A program made the position numbers and the translations under genes. Below the pieces are notes generated by a model. That model saw only the letters and a program-made list of their open reading frames with translations. It was not told the DNA's origin and did not search any database. DNA of 33,456 nt from Clostridiales bacterium UBA1728 (lineage in GTDB: Bacteria > Bacillota > Clostridia > Oscillospirales > Oscillospiraceae): NCBI GenBank assembly GCA_002315975.1, contig DCIK01000014.1, positions 1 to 33,456 on the forward strand. The letters run 5' to 3'. This document shows, one piece after another, positions 15,048 to 21,605 of the stretch (its first letter is position 1; each line of letters starts with the position of its first letter).

Positions 15048-16109
15048 TTATCTCTTCCGAAGCTCTTCGCGGATCACATCCACGAGGCTGCTGTCCATAT
15101 CTCCGTTTTCCATGTCCGTCAGCAGGTTCAGCAGCAGCTCGGTGCTGAGCTGGGGCAGCGCTGTGGGATCGGACACCAGACGCAGAAGAATGCTGTCGAT
15201 TTCGTTCCAGCCGGCCTCATCCTCCGTCTGCTCCGCCTCCGGCAGCTCCGCAGGTCCGCTCTCATCTGCCGGCTCCGTCTCCTCCTGCTCGCCGAAGAGC
15301 CGCAGATAGTCCTCCATTGCTTTTCGGAGCGTGGGAGAACTGCTGCGCTTTTCAAACTCGATGCCCAGAGAGGCGCAGAGGGGCTTGAAGTAGTCCCTGC
15401 TCCGCTCGTTGACGCTGATGATGGCCTTGGGCTTGCCGTGCTCCGCAATGGCATCGGCGAGCATGGTCAGAAAGCCCTCGTTATAGTTCTCAGGGGTGGA
15501 GGAAATGCCCGCCGTAAGCATGAGGCCGCTTTTCTCCTCCAGCAGCATGAGCATATAGGGGAAGAAGGGCTCCCCTCCCTCCTCCGGCTCGATGGCGCCC
15601 ACATGGAGAAAAATATGCGCCAGCCACTTTTGCCCGTTGCGCTCCACAGTCTTCATTTTTCGGGCTGTCAGCTCATTTTGGCACTCTCCCGCCGGGTAGG
15701 TGCGCTTTCGTTTTCCGGGCAGCTTTGCGGCTTTGGGAGCGCTCAGAGCAGCGGAGAGGATTTCCTCCATCCGGCTCTGTTCCTGCTTGTTCATGTCCCG
15801 GGGGATACGGCGGGGCTCATAGCGGGTAAGGCTCACTTCCTCCCCACTGACGCTGAGCAGAAGACTGTCCATGCTGTGCACCGCTTCCAGCCGCTCCGCG
15901 TCCGTTGCGCTCTCATTCACCGCTGTGCAAAGGTACTGCTGCACAGCCTCCTCCCCCGCATAGGCGCAGAGAGCCCAGCTTCCCACATCGAAGAGCATGA
16001 GCTCAAAGTAGCCCTCCGTCCCATCGCAGAGCGTAAAGGGATAGTAAGCACCCTCCCGGAAAGCGCGAGTCCGCAGCAGTTCCTCCAGCGCCTTGATTTT
16101 CTCGTCCAT
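15048..16109 (-). CDS. Uncharacterised 353-aa protein, possible DUF7309/DUF6930 type
   Basis: A soluble acidic protein. Residues about 10-190 form an alpha/beta region containing FELMLFDVGSWALCAYAGEE, and residues about 170-275 contain PKAIISVNERSRDYFKPLCASLGIEFEKR, which recalls DUF6930-like domains in which a conserved Asn/Asp-Arg loop is followed by a LGI strand. A low-complexity Glu/Pro-rich linker (about 275-300) separates a helical C-terminal tail. The domain names are from memory and unverified. GAGGT lies eight bases before the ATG. It is transcribed convergently with the helicase gene and stops at a strong terminator, so it is probably monocistronic. The role is unknown. Confidence 0.75.
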   Translation of the reverse strand: MDEKIKALEELLRTRAFREGAYYPFTLCDGTEGYFELMLFDVGSWALCAYAGEEAVQQYLCTAVNESATDAERLEAVHSMDSLLLSVSGEEVSLTRYEPRRIPRDMNKQEQSRMEEILSAALSAPKAAKLPGKRKRTYPAGECQNELTARKMKTVERNGQKWLAHIFLHVGAIEPEEGGEPFFPYMLMLLEEKSGLMLTAGISSTPENYNEGFLTMLADAIAEHGKPKAIISVNERSRDYFKPLCASLGIEFEKRSSSPTLRKAMEDYLRLFGEQEETEPADESGPAELPEAEQTEDEAGWNEIDSILLRLVSDPTALPQLSTELLLNLLTDMENGDMDSSLVDVIREELRKR

Positions 16110-16133
16110 AGCTCAGACCTCGTTTCATATTAT

Positions 16134-16196
16134 GTGACAACGGGGACGGTTCTCTTTGACACTTTTTGTGACAGTGAGAACCGTCCCCGTTGTCAC
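16134..16196. repeat. 63-bp REP-like palindrome
   Basis: Two perfect 21-base arms (GTGACAACGGGGACGGTTCTC and its complement) flank a 21-base loop that itself holds TTTGACAC and TGTGACAG. It touches the stop codon of the 104-aa gene. Long palindromes with GGGGACGGTTCTC in Clostridia are typical of REP elements mobilised by RAYT/IS200-like enzymes (general knowledge); none is encoded here. Confidence 0.8.
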
Positions 16197-16511
16197 TTAT
16201 TCCCCTCGGACAGCCTTATGGATAGCAGAACGCTGCTCCTCCACCAGAGTGAAGAGCTTGCCCTCGTTGACCTTCATGTTGGGGCTAAGAAGCTTTTCGG
16301 CGTCCTCCGGCGTGGTGTAACCCATGAGGGTATCCACAATCTCGCAGCCGAATACCTCCGGGTCTGCGCTGAAGGAGATGAGCAGGTCGAACTGACTGTC
16401 GGTGGGAGAAAGGCGGGTCTCCAGCAGGATCACATCGTCCCCCCGGGTCTTTTCCAAAGAGTAGAGATAGTTTTTCTGATTCTGATTCAGGTGATAGAGC
16501 TTGATGATCAT
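16197..16511 (-). CDS. Small protein of unknown function (104 aa)
   Basis: The product is a soluble 104-residue protein starting MIIKLYHLNQNQKNYLYSLE. Nothing in it matches a family I recognise. Alternating strands and helices with EDAEKLLSPN suggest a compact alpha/beta fold. A GGAG lies at good spacing before the ATG. It follows the glycosyltransferase gene by 32 bases on the same strand, so it may be the third gene of that operon, and its stop abuts the REP-like palindrome at 16134-16196. Composition resembles the AT-richer neighbours upstream rather than the 353-aa gene. Confidence 0.65.
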   Translation of the reverse strand: MIIKLYHLNQNQKNYLYSLEKTRGDDVILLETRLSPTDSQFDLLISFSADPEVFGCEIVDTLMGYTTPEDAEKLLSPNMKVNEGKLFTLVEEQRSAIHKAVRGE

Positions 16512-16543
16512 TTCCGTATCTCCGTATTCTAATTCTCTGCCGC

Positions 16544-17488
16544 TTATCTGATCCGTTCCACATTCTCGCGGTTACTCTCGGCAACGATATAATGGGGCCG
16601 TTTTTTTACCTCCAGATAGGTCTTGGCAATGTACTGCCCCATAATGCCCAGGGCCGCAAGCTGTACGCCGCCGATGAAAATGATAACGCAGATTGTTGAT
16701 GCCCAGCCCGCAACAGGATCGCCATACGCAAGCCTGCGGATCACAATGAACAGCAGTGCCAGAACCGAGCAGCCTGTCAGCAGCAGACCCGACCAGGAGG
16801 CAATGCTCAGCGGAACCTGAGAGAAGTTCACAATGCCGTCAATGGCATACTTGAACAGCTTCCAAAAGCTCCACTTGGTCTCTCCGGCTACGCGCTCCAC
16901 ATTCTCATAGGGAAGCCAACAGGTACGAAAGCCGATCCAGCCGAAGATACCCTTGGAAAAGCGGTTCTGCTCCGCCATGGCAACGATGGCTTCCACCATC
17001 TCCCGCTTCATCAGCCGGAAGTCTCTCGCTCCGTCCACCACATCGGCATCAGATATTTTATTGATGATCTGATAAAACTTTCGGGCAAACCAGCTGCGGA
17101 TGACAGGCTCGCCGACGCGGCTGACCCGCCGGGTGGCCACGCTGTCATATTCGCCGTTCTGCAGGATCTCCAGCATCTGCGGCAGCAGAGCCGGCGGATC
17201 CTGCATATCCGCATCCATTACGGCCACATAATCTCCGTCTGCGTTGCAAAAGCCCGCATACATACCGGCCTCTTTGCCGAAATTCCGGGAAAAAGAGATA
17301 TATTTCACATGCTTATCTGTGCGGGCAAGCTCCTTCATGCATGATAAAGTCCCGTCTCGGGAGCCGTCATTGATGAAGAGCAACTCATACTCGCAGGAAA
17401 GCGTCGCCATTACCTTCGTAACCTCACGATAGAAAATGGGCAGGGCTGCTTCCTCGTTATAGCAGGGAACGATAAGTGATAGTTTCAT
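16544..17488 (-). CDS. GtrB/DPM-type polyprenyl-phosphate glycosyltransferase
   Basis: A 314-aa GT2-family enzyme. The N-terminal catalytic domain (1-225) shows LIVPCYNEE, NDGSRDGT (40-47), and the metal-binding DAD with MDADMQDPP (91-99). Two or more TM helices occupy about 230-295. This layout belongs to enzymes that move a sugar from a nucleotide donor to undecaprenyl phosphate (GtrB, ArnC, DPM1). The start overlaps the stop of the 606-aa membrane-protein gene by four bases, so they are coupled, suggesting that the two act in sequence: the lipid-linked sugar made here would be used at the outer face of the membrane. No GtrA-like flippase is present. Which sugar is moved is unknown. Confidence 0.92.
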   Translation of the reverse strand: MKLSLIVPCYNEEAALPIFYREVTKVMATLSCEYELLFINDGSRDGTLSCMKELARTDKHVKYISFSRNFGKEAGMYAGFCNADGDYVAVMDADMQDPPALLPQMLEILQNGEYDSVATRRVSRVGEPVIRSWFARKFYQIINKISDADVVDGARDFRLMKREMVEAIVAMAEQNRFSKGIFGWIGFRTCWLPYENVERVAGETKWSFWKLFKYAIDGIVNFSQVPLSIASWSGLLLTGCSVLALLFIVIRRLAYGDPVAGWASTICVIIFIGGVQLAALGIMGQYIAKTYLEVKKRPHYIVAESNRENVERIR

Positions 17489-19305
17489 GGGCTTACTTTC
17501 CTTCTTTTCAGGGATATAATTCCAAGGGTTCCAAATAAGAGAATGCTGACAGACAGCGATATCCGTTCAGAGATTCTCTGGATATCTGTTCCCGTATAGC
17601 TTACGATAATTGTACCGGCTTCCTCGGCAGTGGTCACGCAGACAAGACCTGCGGCATTTTTATGAACCGCGTATCGCTTGCCGCTGCCGGGATCCTCCGC
17701 CGTATAGCCCTTATAATAGATGCGCGGAAGCTCAAATGTCGTTGCTCCCGTATTGGACGAATAGCTGATTGAAACGCTGTCAAAACCGTTCTCATACGAA
17801 TAGGGAACGCTTTCATCATCGCACAGCACTACAGAGCCTCTGCTCTGAAGCCTTTTCTTCCATATCTGGCGGTCGTCACCCTCCAGAAACTCCAATGGGA
17901 GATACTCGCCGTTGCCAAGGCTGTCGCTGCTGTAGGTATAAACAGCATAGGGAGAATCATTTCGAAAGACATTTATCGCGCTGATTCCATAGGTGCTCAA
18001 GCCATATGCTAAGACCATACAGATGGAAAGCAGCACCAGCGCTCCCACCGATCTGGAGCTGTGCGTTGTCTGCAAAAGCCGTGCGGTGAGCAATCCGGCA
18101 GAGCTGATCATTACGATTTCAACCCGCCAGGGGAATTGCATAACCCCGATGAGATTTGAAAAAAGTCTGTGGGGGAAAAGCTTCGTCTGAAAGAGCATAT
18201 ACAGCAGGACCAAAGCGAAGAGCGAACAGTAGAAGGAGGTATCTCCGCTATTTTTGTCGAAAACCTCGCGGCGTCTGGTAAACAGAAGTGCAGTGAGCAG
18301 CATATAGAACAACATTCCGTAAAAATATGCCCAGGAAAAACCGACTTCCAATCCCAAAAGCCGAAATAAAAAGGTTGCAATCCTGGCCGGAAGAAGAATG
18401 CCAATCAAGGGCATCGTCCAGCCGCGAAGATCGTTCATGCCCAGATTCACTTCGTCGCTGCTGACGAAGACAGTCTGGTCTGCCATCTGCTCCAGCATGG
18501 GGCCAACAAACCACGCCGTGAGCCCGATGCACAGCAGCGCGGCAGAAAGCAGAACAAGCAGCTTATTTCCCGTGATTTTCCGTAACGAGAACAGCAGAAT
18601 AACGCAGAGTGAAAACGCGACAATGAGTGCATCCAGCAGATTACTGTAAAGGAGGCCGCTCATTCCCAGGGAGAGGAGAAGACCGCTTTTCCAATGCTGC
18701 TTCGCTTCACCGTAAAGCAGTCGGTAGAAGGAGCAGAGGCACAGCGGTGTAAACATCGTCGCAAATGCCCGACCCAGACAGCTGCCCGCAACATTATCAA
18801 GGATGGTCACGCTGACCACATACAGGAATACGGCAACATCCTTTTCATGGTCGCGCAAAACAAGACCAAATGAAAAGCGTGCCATCAGCCAGGTAGCAAT
18901 CAGCGTTCCCGAAAGCATAATCTTGTATCCGGTCAGGACAGAAAGATCAAGCAGTACGGCCAGCACCGCATAGGGCCACATAAAAAAATCGCCATAATAC
19001 AAGGGAGAGGCATATCCATACCCGTACGCCGTTACATGGTAGAGTCGAATCGGAAACGCCGAGAAACCCGAATGCCGGAATTCCTGCATAATGGCATCTA
19101 ATCTTTGCAGATGGAAATCAATATCGTCCCCTTGCAGAAGGGCAAAAAGGATCGTGGCAGAAACGGCAATCAGGTAAAACAGCAGTATACGCTTCACATT
19201 GCGATTCAAAAATTCTAACGCACGCGCACCGGATGCGAAACGTTTCGTCCCGGCTTCTGTTCCGTGACTCTCATGGCCGTTTTCTTCCACTATGTCAAAT
19301 TTCAT
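17485..19305 (-). CDS. Large multi-spanning membrane protein, GT-C/YfhO-like
   Basis: This 606-aa protein has about 11-12 hydrophobic segments from residue 38 on. An early extracytoplasmic motif, GDDIDFHLQRLDAI followed by AYGYGYASPLYYGDF, is the acidic motif region typical of GT-C/YfhO-like and PTPS-related membrane proteins. A beta-rich extracytoplasmic domain (about 430-575) precedes the last TM helix and a basic tail. Such proteins transfer sugars from polyprenyl carriers to wall polymers or proteins; this role is inferred from the coupled GtrB-type gene. The open reading frame is visibly AT-richer than its neighbours, a sign of acquisition. A promoter lies about 95 bases upstream. Confidence 0.8.
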   Translation of the reverse strand: MKFDIVEENGHESHGTEAGTKRFASGARALEFLNRNVKRILLFYLIAVSATILFALLQGDDIDFHLQRLDAIMQEFRHSGFSAFPIRLYHVTAYGYGYASPLYYGDFFMWPYAVLAVLLDLSVLTGYKIMLSGTLIATWLMARFSFGLVLRDHEKDVAVFLYVVSVTILDNVAGSCLGRAFATMFTPLCLCSFYRLLYGEAKQHWKSGLLLSLGMSGLLYSNLLDALIVAFSLCVILLFSLRKITGNKLLVLLSAALLCIGLTAWFVGPMLEQMADQTVFVSSDEVNLGMNDLRGWTMPLIGILLPARIATFLFRLLGLEVGFSWAYFYGMLFYMLLTALLFTRRREVFDKNSGDTSFYCSLFALVLLYMLFQTKLFPHRLFSNLIGVMQFPWRVEIVMISSAGLLTARLLQTTHSSRSVGALVLLSICMVLAYGLSTYGISAINVFRNDSPYAVYTYSSDSLGNGEYLPLEFLEGDDRQIWKKRLQSRGSVVLCDDESVPYSYENGFDSVSISYSSNTGATTFELPRIYYKGYTAEDPGSGKRYAVHKNAAGLVCVTTAEEAGTIIVSYTGTDIQRISERISLSVSILLFGTLGIISLKRRKVSP

Positions 19306-19399
19306 ATTGTAACTCCCATATTCTGAAAAGAAACCGGCTATCAGCAGACCCGGTCAGACTCGATTTCAAATCGGCTATGCCCACAGCGATTATTTTCTT

Positions 19400-19428
19400 A
19401 TGATAACACAGTGTCTTCCCTGATACAA
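19400..19428 (-). promoter_or_regulatory. Promoter of the membrane protein/glycosyltransferase operon
   Basis: On the minus strand TTGTAT and TATCAT are separated by 17 bases, a reasonable sigma-A promoter. The leader to the ATG at 19305 would be about 85-90 bases. Both hexamers deviate from consensus, so confidence is moderate. Confidence 0.45.
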
Positions 19429-19462
19429 GGACAAACAGCTTTTTTATTCACTTTTTCTTCCG

Positions 19463-20614
19463 CTATTGTAACGAAGATTCCTCCGTTTGTAAAGAGCCGT
19501 TTGCACCCAGATGGATGGCCACCACCTCATTTTCTGTGCCCAGCCGGATGGGCAGGTTGAAGAAGCCCGCCCCGGAGGAGATGACGGCGGCGGTGCTGCC
19601 ATAGTGCCGAAGCCCATAGTGGAAGCGGTCCCGGGCACTGAGCTTTACCAGCAGATCAGATGGGAAGAACTGCCCTGCATGGGTGTGGCCGCAGAGCACC
19701 AGGTCTGCTCCCCGCTCCGCACACTCAGCGATAAAGCGGGGATCGTGCTCCACCGCCACCAGCGGACGGCGCAGCCCCTTTACGCTCTCCCAGGAGGGAT
19801 GGCGGGCGTTGTTGGCAGGGTCACTGTGGCCCAGCAGGGTCAGCTGTTCCAGCTGCACGGCCTCGTTGTGGAGCAGACGGATATGGGAGCGCTGCAGAAA
19901 GGCGCGGAACTCCGGATTCTCCACGGAGGGGTCGTGATTCCCCGCCACGAAGAATACCCCCTCGCGGCTTTGGAGCTTTGCCAGCTCCTCCTCGCCGAAG
20001 AGGGGTTCGTCCGGCTCGTCCGTCAGGTCTCCGGCGATAACCACTACATCGGCGTTGAGCTCGTTGACCCGCTCCACGATTTTACGCAGGTGGGAAATTC
20101 CCACATAGTCCCCCAGATGGAGATCGCTGATGAGCGCTATGGTAGCGCCGCCCTCTCCGAGGGCATAGCGGGTGGTCGTAAGCTTTCCGGCATTCCGATA
20201 GCCCAGCGCCACGGCAGCCAGAGCCAGCAGCGCCAGAGCATTGAGCACCATGGCGTCCCGATGCATATCCATGCCCAGTGCGGGACAGAGCAGCATCCAG
20301 AGAAAGGCACCTACACCGTAATAGATAAACCACGCCGAGAGCAGTCCCAGCGGCAGCTTCAATCGGCGGTGGGCCCAGCGGTGTCCGGTTTCGTGGAGCA
20401 GCAGGACAAGCCCGCAGAGAAAGAGACAAAGGTGCACGCACATGGCAGCCACGCCGCTTTCAACCATCAGCCCCGCCAATCCCCCGCAGAAGCGGCTCAG
20501 GGAGTGGAGCCCCAGCCCATAGAGCGAGAGCAGCAGGAGGATCCACGGCGTTGTCAGCCCCGTCCAGCTGCAGCCCTCCAGCAAGCGCCGAAAGGCAGAC
20601 GCGATTTTCTTCAC
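19463..20614 (-). CDS. Membrane-anchored metallophosphoesterase (YkuE-like)
   Basis: The 383-aa protein has about four TM helices in the first 150 residues, then a calcineurin-like phosphoesterase domain. Metal-ligand motifs appear in the proper order: SDLHLGD (Asp164, His166), GDLTD (Asp196), GNHD (Asn216, His217), a middle His in AVEHD, and GHTHAGQFFPSD. YkuE-type enzymes act on phosphoesters such as membrane-linked UDP-diacylglucosamine-like lipids or remain of unknown substrate. I place the start at GTG 20614 (MKKIASAF), since GGAGG lies seven to eight bases upstream; the longer frame from 20686 lacks such a site. The gene appears to stand alone. Confidence 0.9.
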   Translation of the reverse strand: MKKIASAFRRLLEGCSWTGLTTPWILLLLSLYGLGLHSLSRFCGGLAGLMVESGVAAMCVHLCLFLCGLVLLLHETGHRWAHRRLKLPLGLLSAWFIYYGVGAFLWMLLCPALGMDMHRDAMVLNALALLALAAVALGYRNAGKLTTTRYALGEGGATIALISDLHLGDYVGISHLRKIVERVNELNADVVVIAGDLTDEPDEPLFGEEELAKLQSREGVFFVAGNHDPSVENPEFRAFLQRSHIRLLHNEAVQLEQLTLLGHSDPANNARHPSWESVKGLRRPLVAVEHDPRFIAECAERGADLVLCGHTHAGQFFPSDLLVKLSARDRFHYGLRHYGSTAAVISSGAGFFNLPIRLGTENEVVAIHLGANGSLQTEESSLQ

Positions 20615-20694
20615 CTTATTCCCTCCTCTGCCCGTTTTTTGGAATATTATGGAGTGGATTTCTGAAAACAAGGTGAAAAACGGCAATTATCCTC

Positions 20695-20720
20695 GGCTCG
20701 TCCGGGAGGCCGAGCCCTAC
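20695..20720. repeat. GGCTCG-CGAGCC hairpin repeat
   Basis: A 26-bp unit starting GGCTCGTCCGGGAGGCC. It is identical base for base to the copy at 25130-25155 and one base longer than the tandem copies at 4707 and 4745. It lies upstream of the phosphoesterase gene and downstream-facing toward the DUF4160 promoter. Confidence 0.85.
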
Positions 20721-20761
20721 GGGGGTGGAAAAGGGAAGCGAGACTGACGGACGAGGTTATG

Positions 20762-20788
20762 GTGTCAGGGAACCCGTCCCCTTGACAC
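20762..20788. repeat. REP-like repeat, left copy flanking the DUF4160 module
   Basis: The 27-base sequence begins GTGTCAGGGAACCCGTCCCC and ends TTGACAC. The copy at 21568-21594 differs at one base only. GTGTCA and TGACAC can pair. The sequence runs directly into the DUF4160 promoter. Confidence 0.8.
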
Positions 20789-20816
20789 TTGATTTTTCAC
20801 GATTTCGTGATATAAT
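20789..20816 (+). promoter_or_regulatory. Promoter of the DUF4160/DUF2442 pair
   Basis: TTGATT (20789-20794), a 16-base spacer and a consensus TATAAT (20811-20816) with TG one base before it (TGATATAAT). The -35 begins at the final base of the adjacent repeat, so the repeat borders the promoter. AGGAGG follows just before the ATG. Confidence 0.75.
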
Positions 20817-20846
20817 ATAGCTGACCAAAGACAGGAGGTTTTCGCT

Positions 20847-21101
20847 ATGCCGGTATTGTCCAGATTTTACGGAATCATTATTCGTATGTATTTTCAGCAG
20901 GCAGAACATAACCCGCCCCATATCCATGCCCTTTACGGTGAAGATATGGCCGCAATTGACATTCAGACAGGCGAAGTGCTGGAAGGTCTTCTGCCGCCCA
21001 AGGCACTTGCTATGGTGCGGGAATGGGCGGCTATCCATAAAGACGATCTTCTTCAGATGTGGGAGACGCAGGAGTTCAAGTCCCTTTCCCCTCTTGAGTA
21101 A
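20847..21101 (+). CDS. DUF4160 domain protein
   Basis: An 84-aa protein that is almost entirely a DUF4160 domain, with MPVLSRFYGIIIRMYF, then EHNPPHIHALYGED and a terminal WAAIHKDDLLQMWE, all typical of the family. The conserved HxPPHxH segment could bind a metal. ACAGGAGG precedes the ATG. It is followed after 12 bases by a DUF2442/helix-turn-helix protein. Such pairs are repeatedly found together in bacteria and have been suggested to be toxin-antitoxin-like; no activity is established to my knowledge. The pair is flanked by two near-identical repeats. Confidence 0.9.
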   Translation: MPVLSRFYGIIIRMYFQQAEHNPPHIHALYGEDMAAIDIQTGEVLEGLLPPKALAMVREWAAIHKDDLLQMWETQEFKSLSPLE

Positions 21102-21113
21102 GGATGTGATACC

Positions 21114-21548
21114 ATGTTCCATAAAGTGAAAGCGGTCAATACTCTCCCAGACTATCGTTTGATCGTACAGTTTGTAGAGGGTGTGACGAAAATCTATGAT
21201 GTTAAGCCTCTGTTTGCAAAATGGGTGCCATTTAAGGCCTTGGAGAACGATCCGGCGCTCTTTTCCGCTGTGGAAGTTGATGTGGGTGGCTATGGGATCG
21301 TCTGGAACGATAATCTCGACCTTTCCTGCGATGAACTGTTTGAAAACGGTGAAATGGTTACGACTCCCTTTGACGGGCTCATGGCCTTTACCGACGCTAC
21401 CCAACTTTGGGGGCTGAATGAGAGCACGCTGCGTAAGGCGATTGCCAGCGGCAAGCTGATCAATGGTGTAGATGCCTGCAAGTATGGGAAGCAGTGGGTA
21501 ATTTCCACGGAAGCTATGAAGCGGGAATACGGACAGCCGAAAATATAA
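21114..21548 (+). CDS. DUF2442 domain protein with C-terminal helix-turn-helix
   Basis: The 144-aa product has an N-terminal DUF2442 domain (about 1-80), visible in KVKAVNTLPDYRLIVQFVEGVTKIYDVKPLF and the VGGYGIVWNDNLDLSCDELF end. A second part (about 90-140) reads LMAFTDATQLWGLNESTLRKAIASGKLINGVDACKYGKQWVIS, a helix-turn-helix of the excisionase/plasmid-replication type in which a tyrosine-rich wing follows. The DNA-binding half suggests this partner is the repressor or antitoxin. AAGGA lies about nine bases before the ATG. The gene stops five bases before a palindromic repeat. This is the better-defined member of the two-gene module. Confidence 0.88.
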   Translation: MFHKVKAVNTLPDYRLIVQFVEGVTKIYDVKPLFAKWVPFKALENDPALFSAVEVDVGGYGIVWNDNLDLSCDELFENGEMVTTPFDGLMAFTDATQLWGLNESTLRKAIASGKLINGVDACKYGKQWVISTEAMKREYGQPKI

Positions 21549-21552
21549 AAAT

Positions 21553-21595
21553 GTGTCAAGGGGACGGGTGTCAGGGAACCTGTCCCCTTGACACA
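21553..21595. repeat. REP-like palindrome, right copy, between convergent genes
   Basis: TGTGTCAAGGGGAC pairs perfectly with GTCCCCTTGACACA (14 bp) around a 15-base loop. It includes the 27-base sequence found on the left of the module. It fills the space between the DUF2442 stop (21548) and the kinase stop (21606) and could act as a two-way transcription stop although it has no T-run. Confidence 0.8.
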
Positions 21596-21605
21596 TCGCG
21601 GCAGC

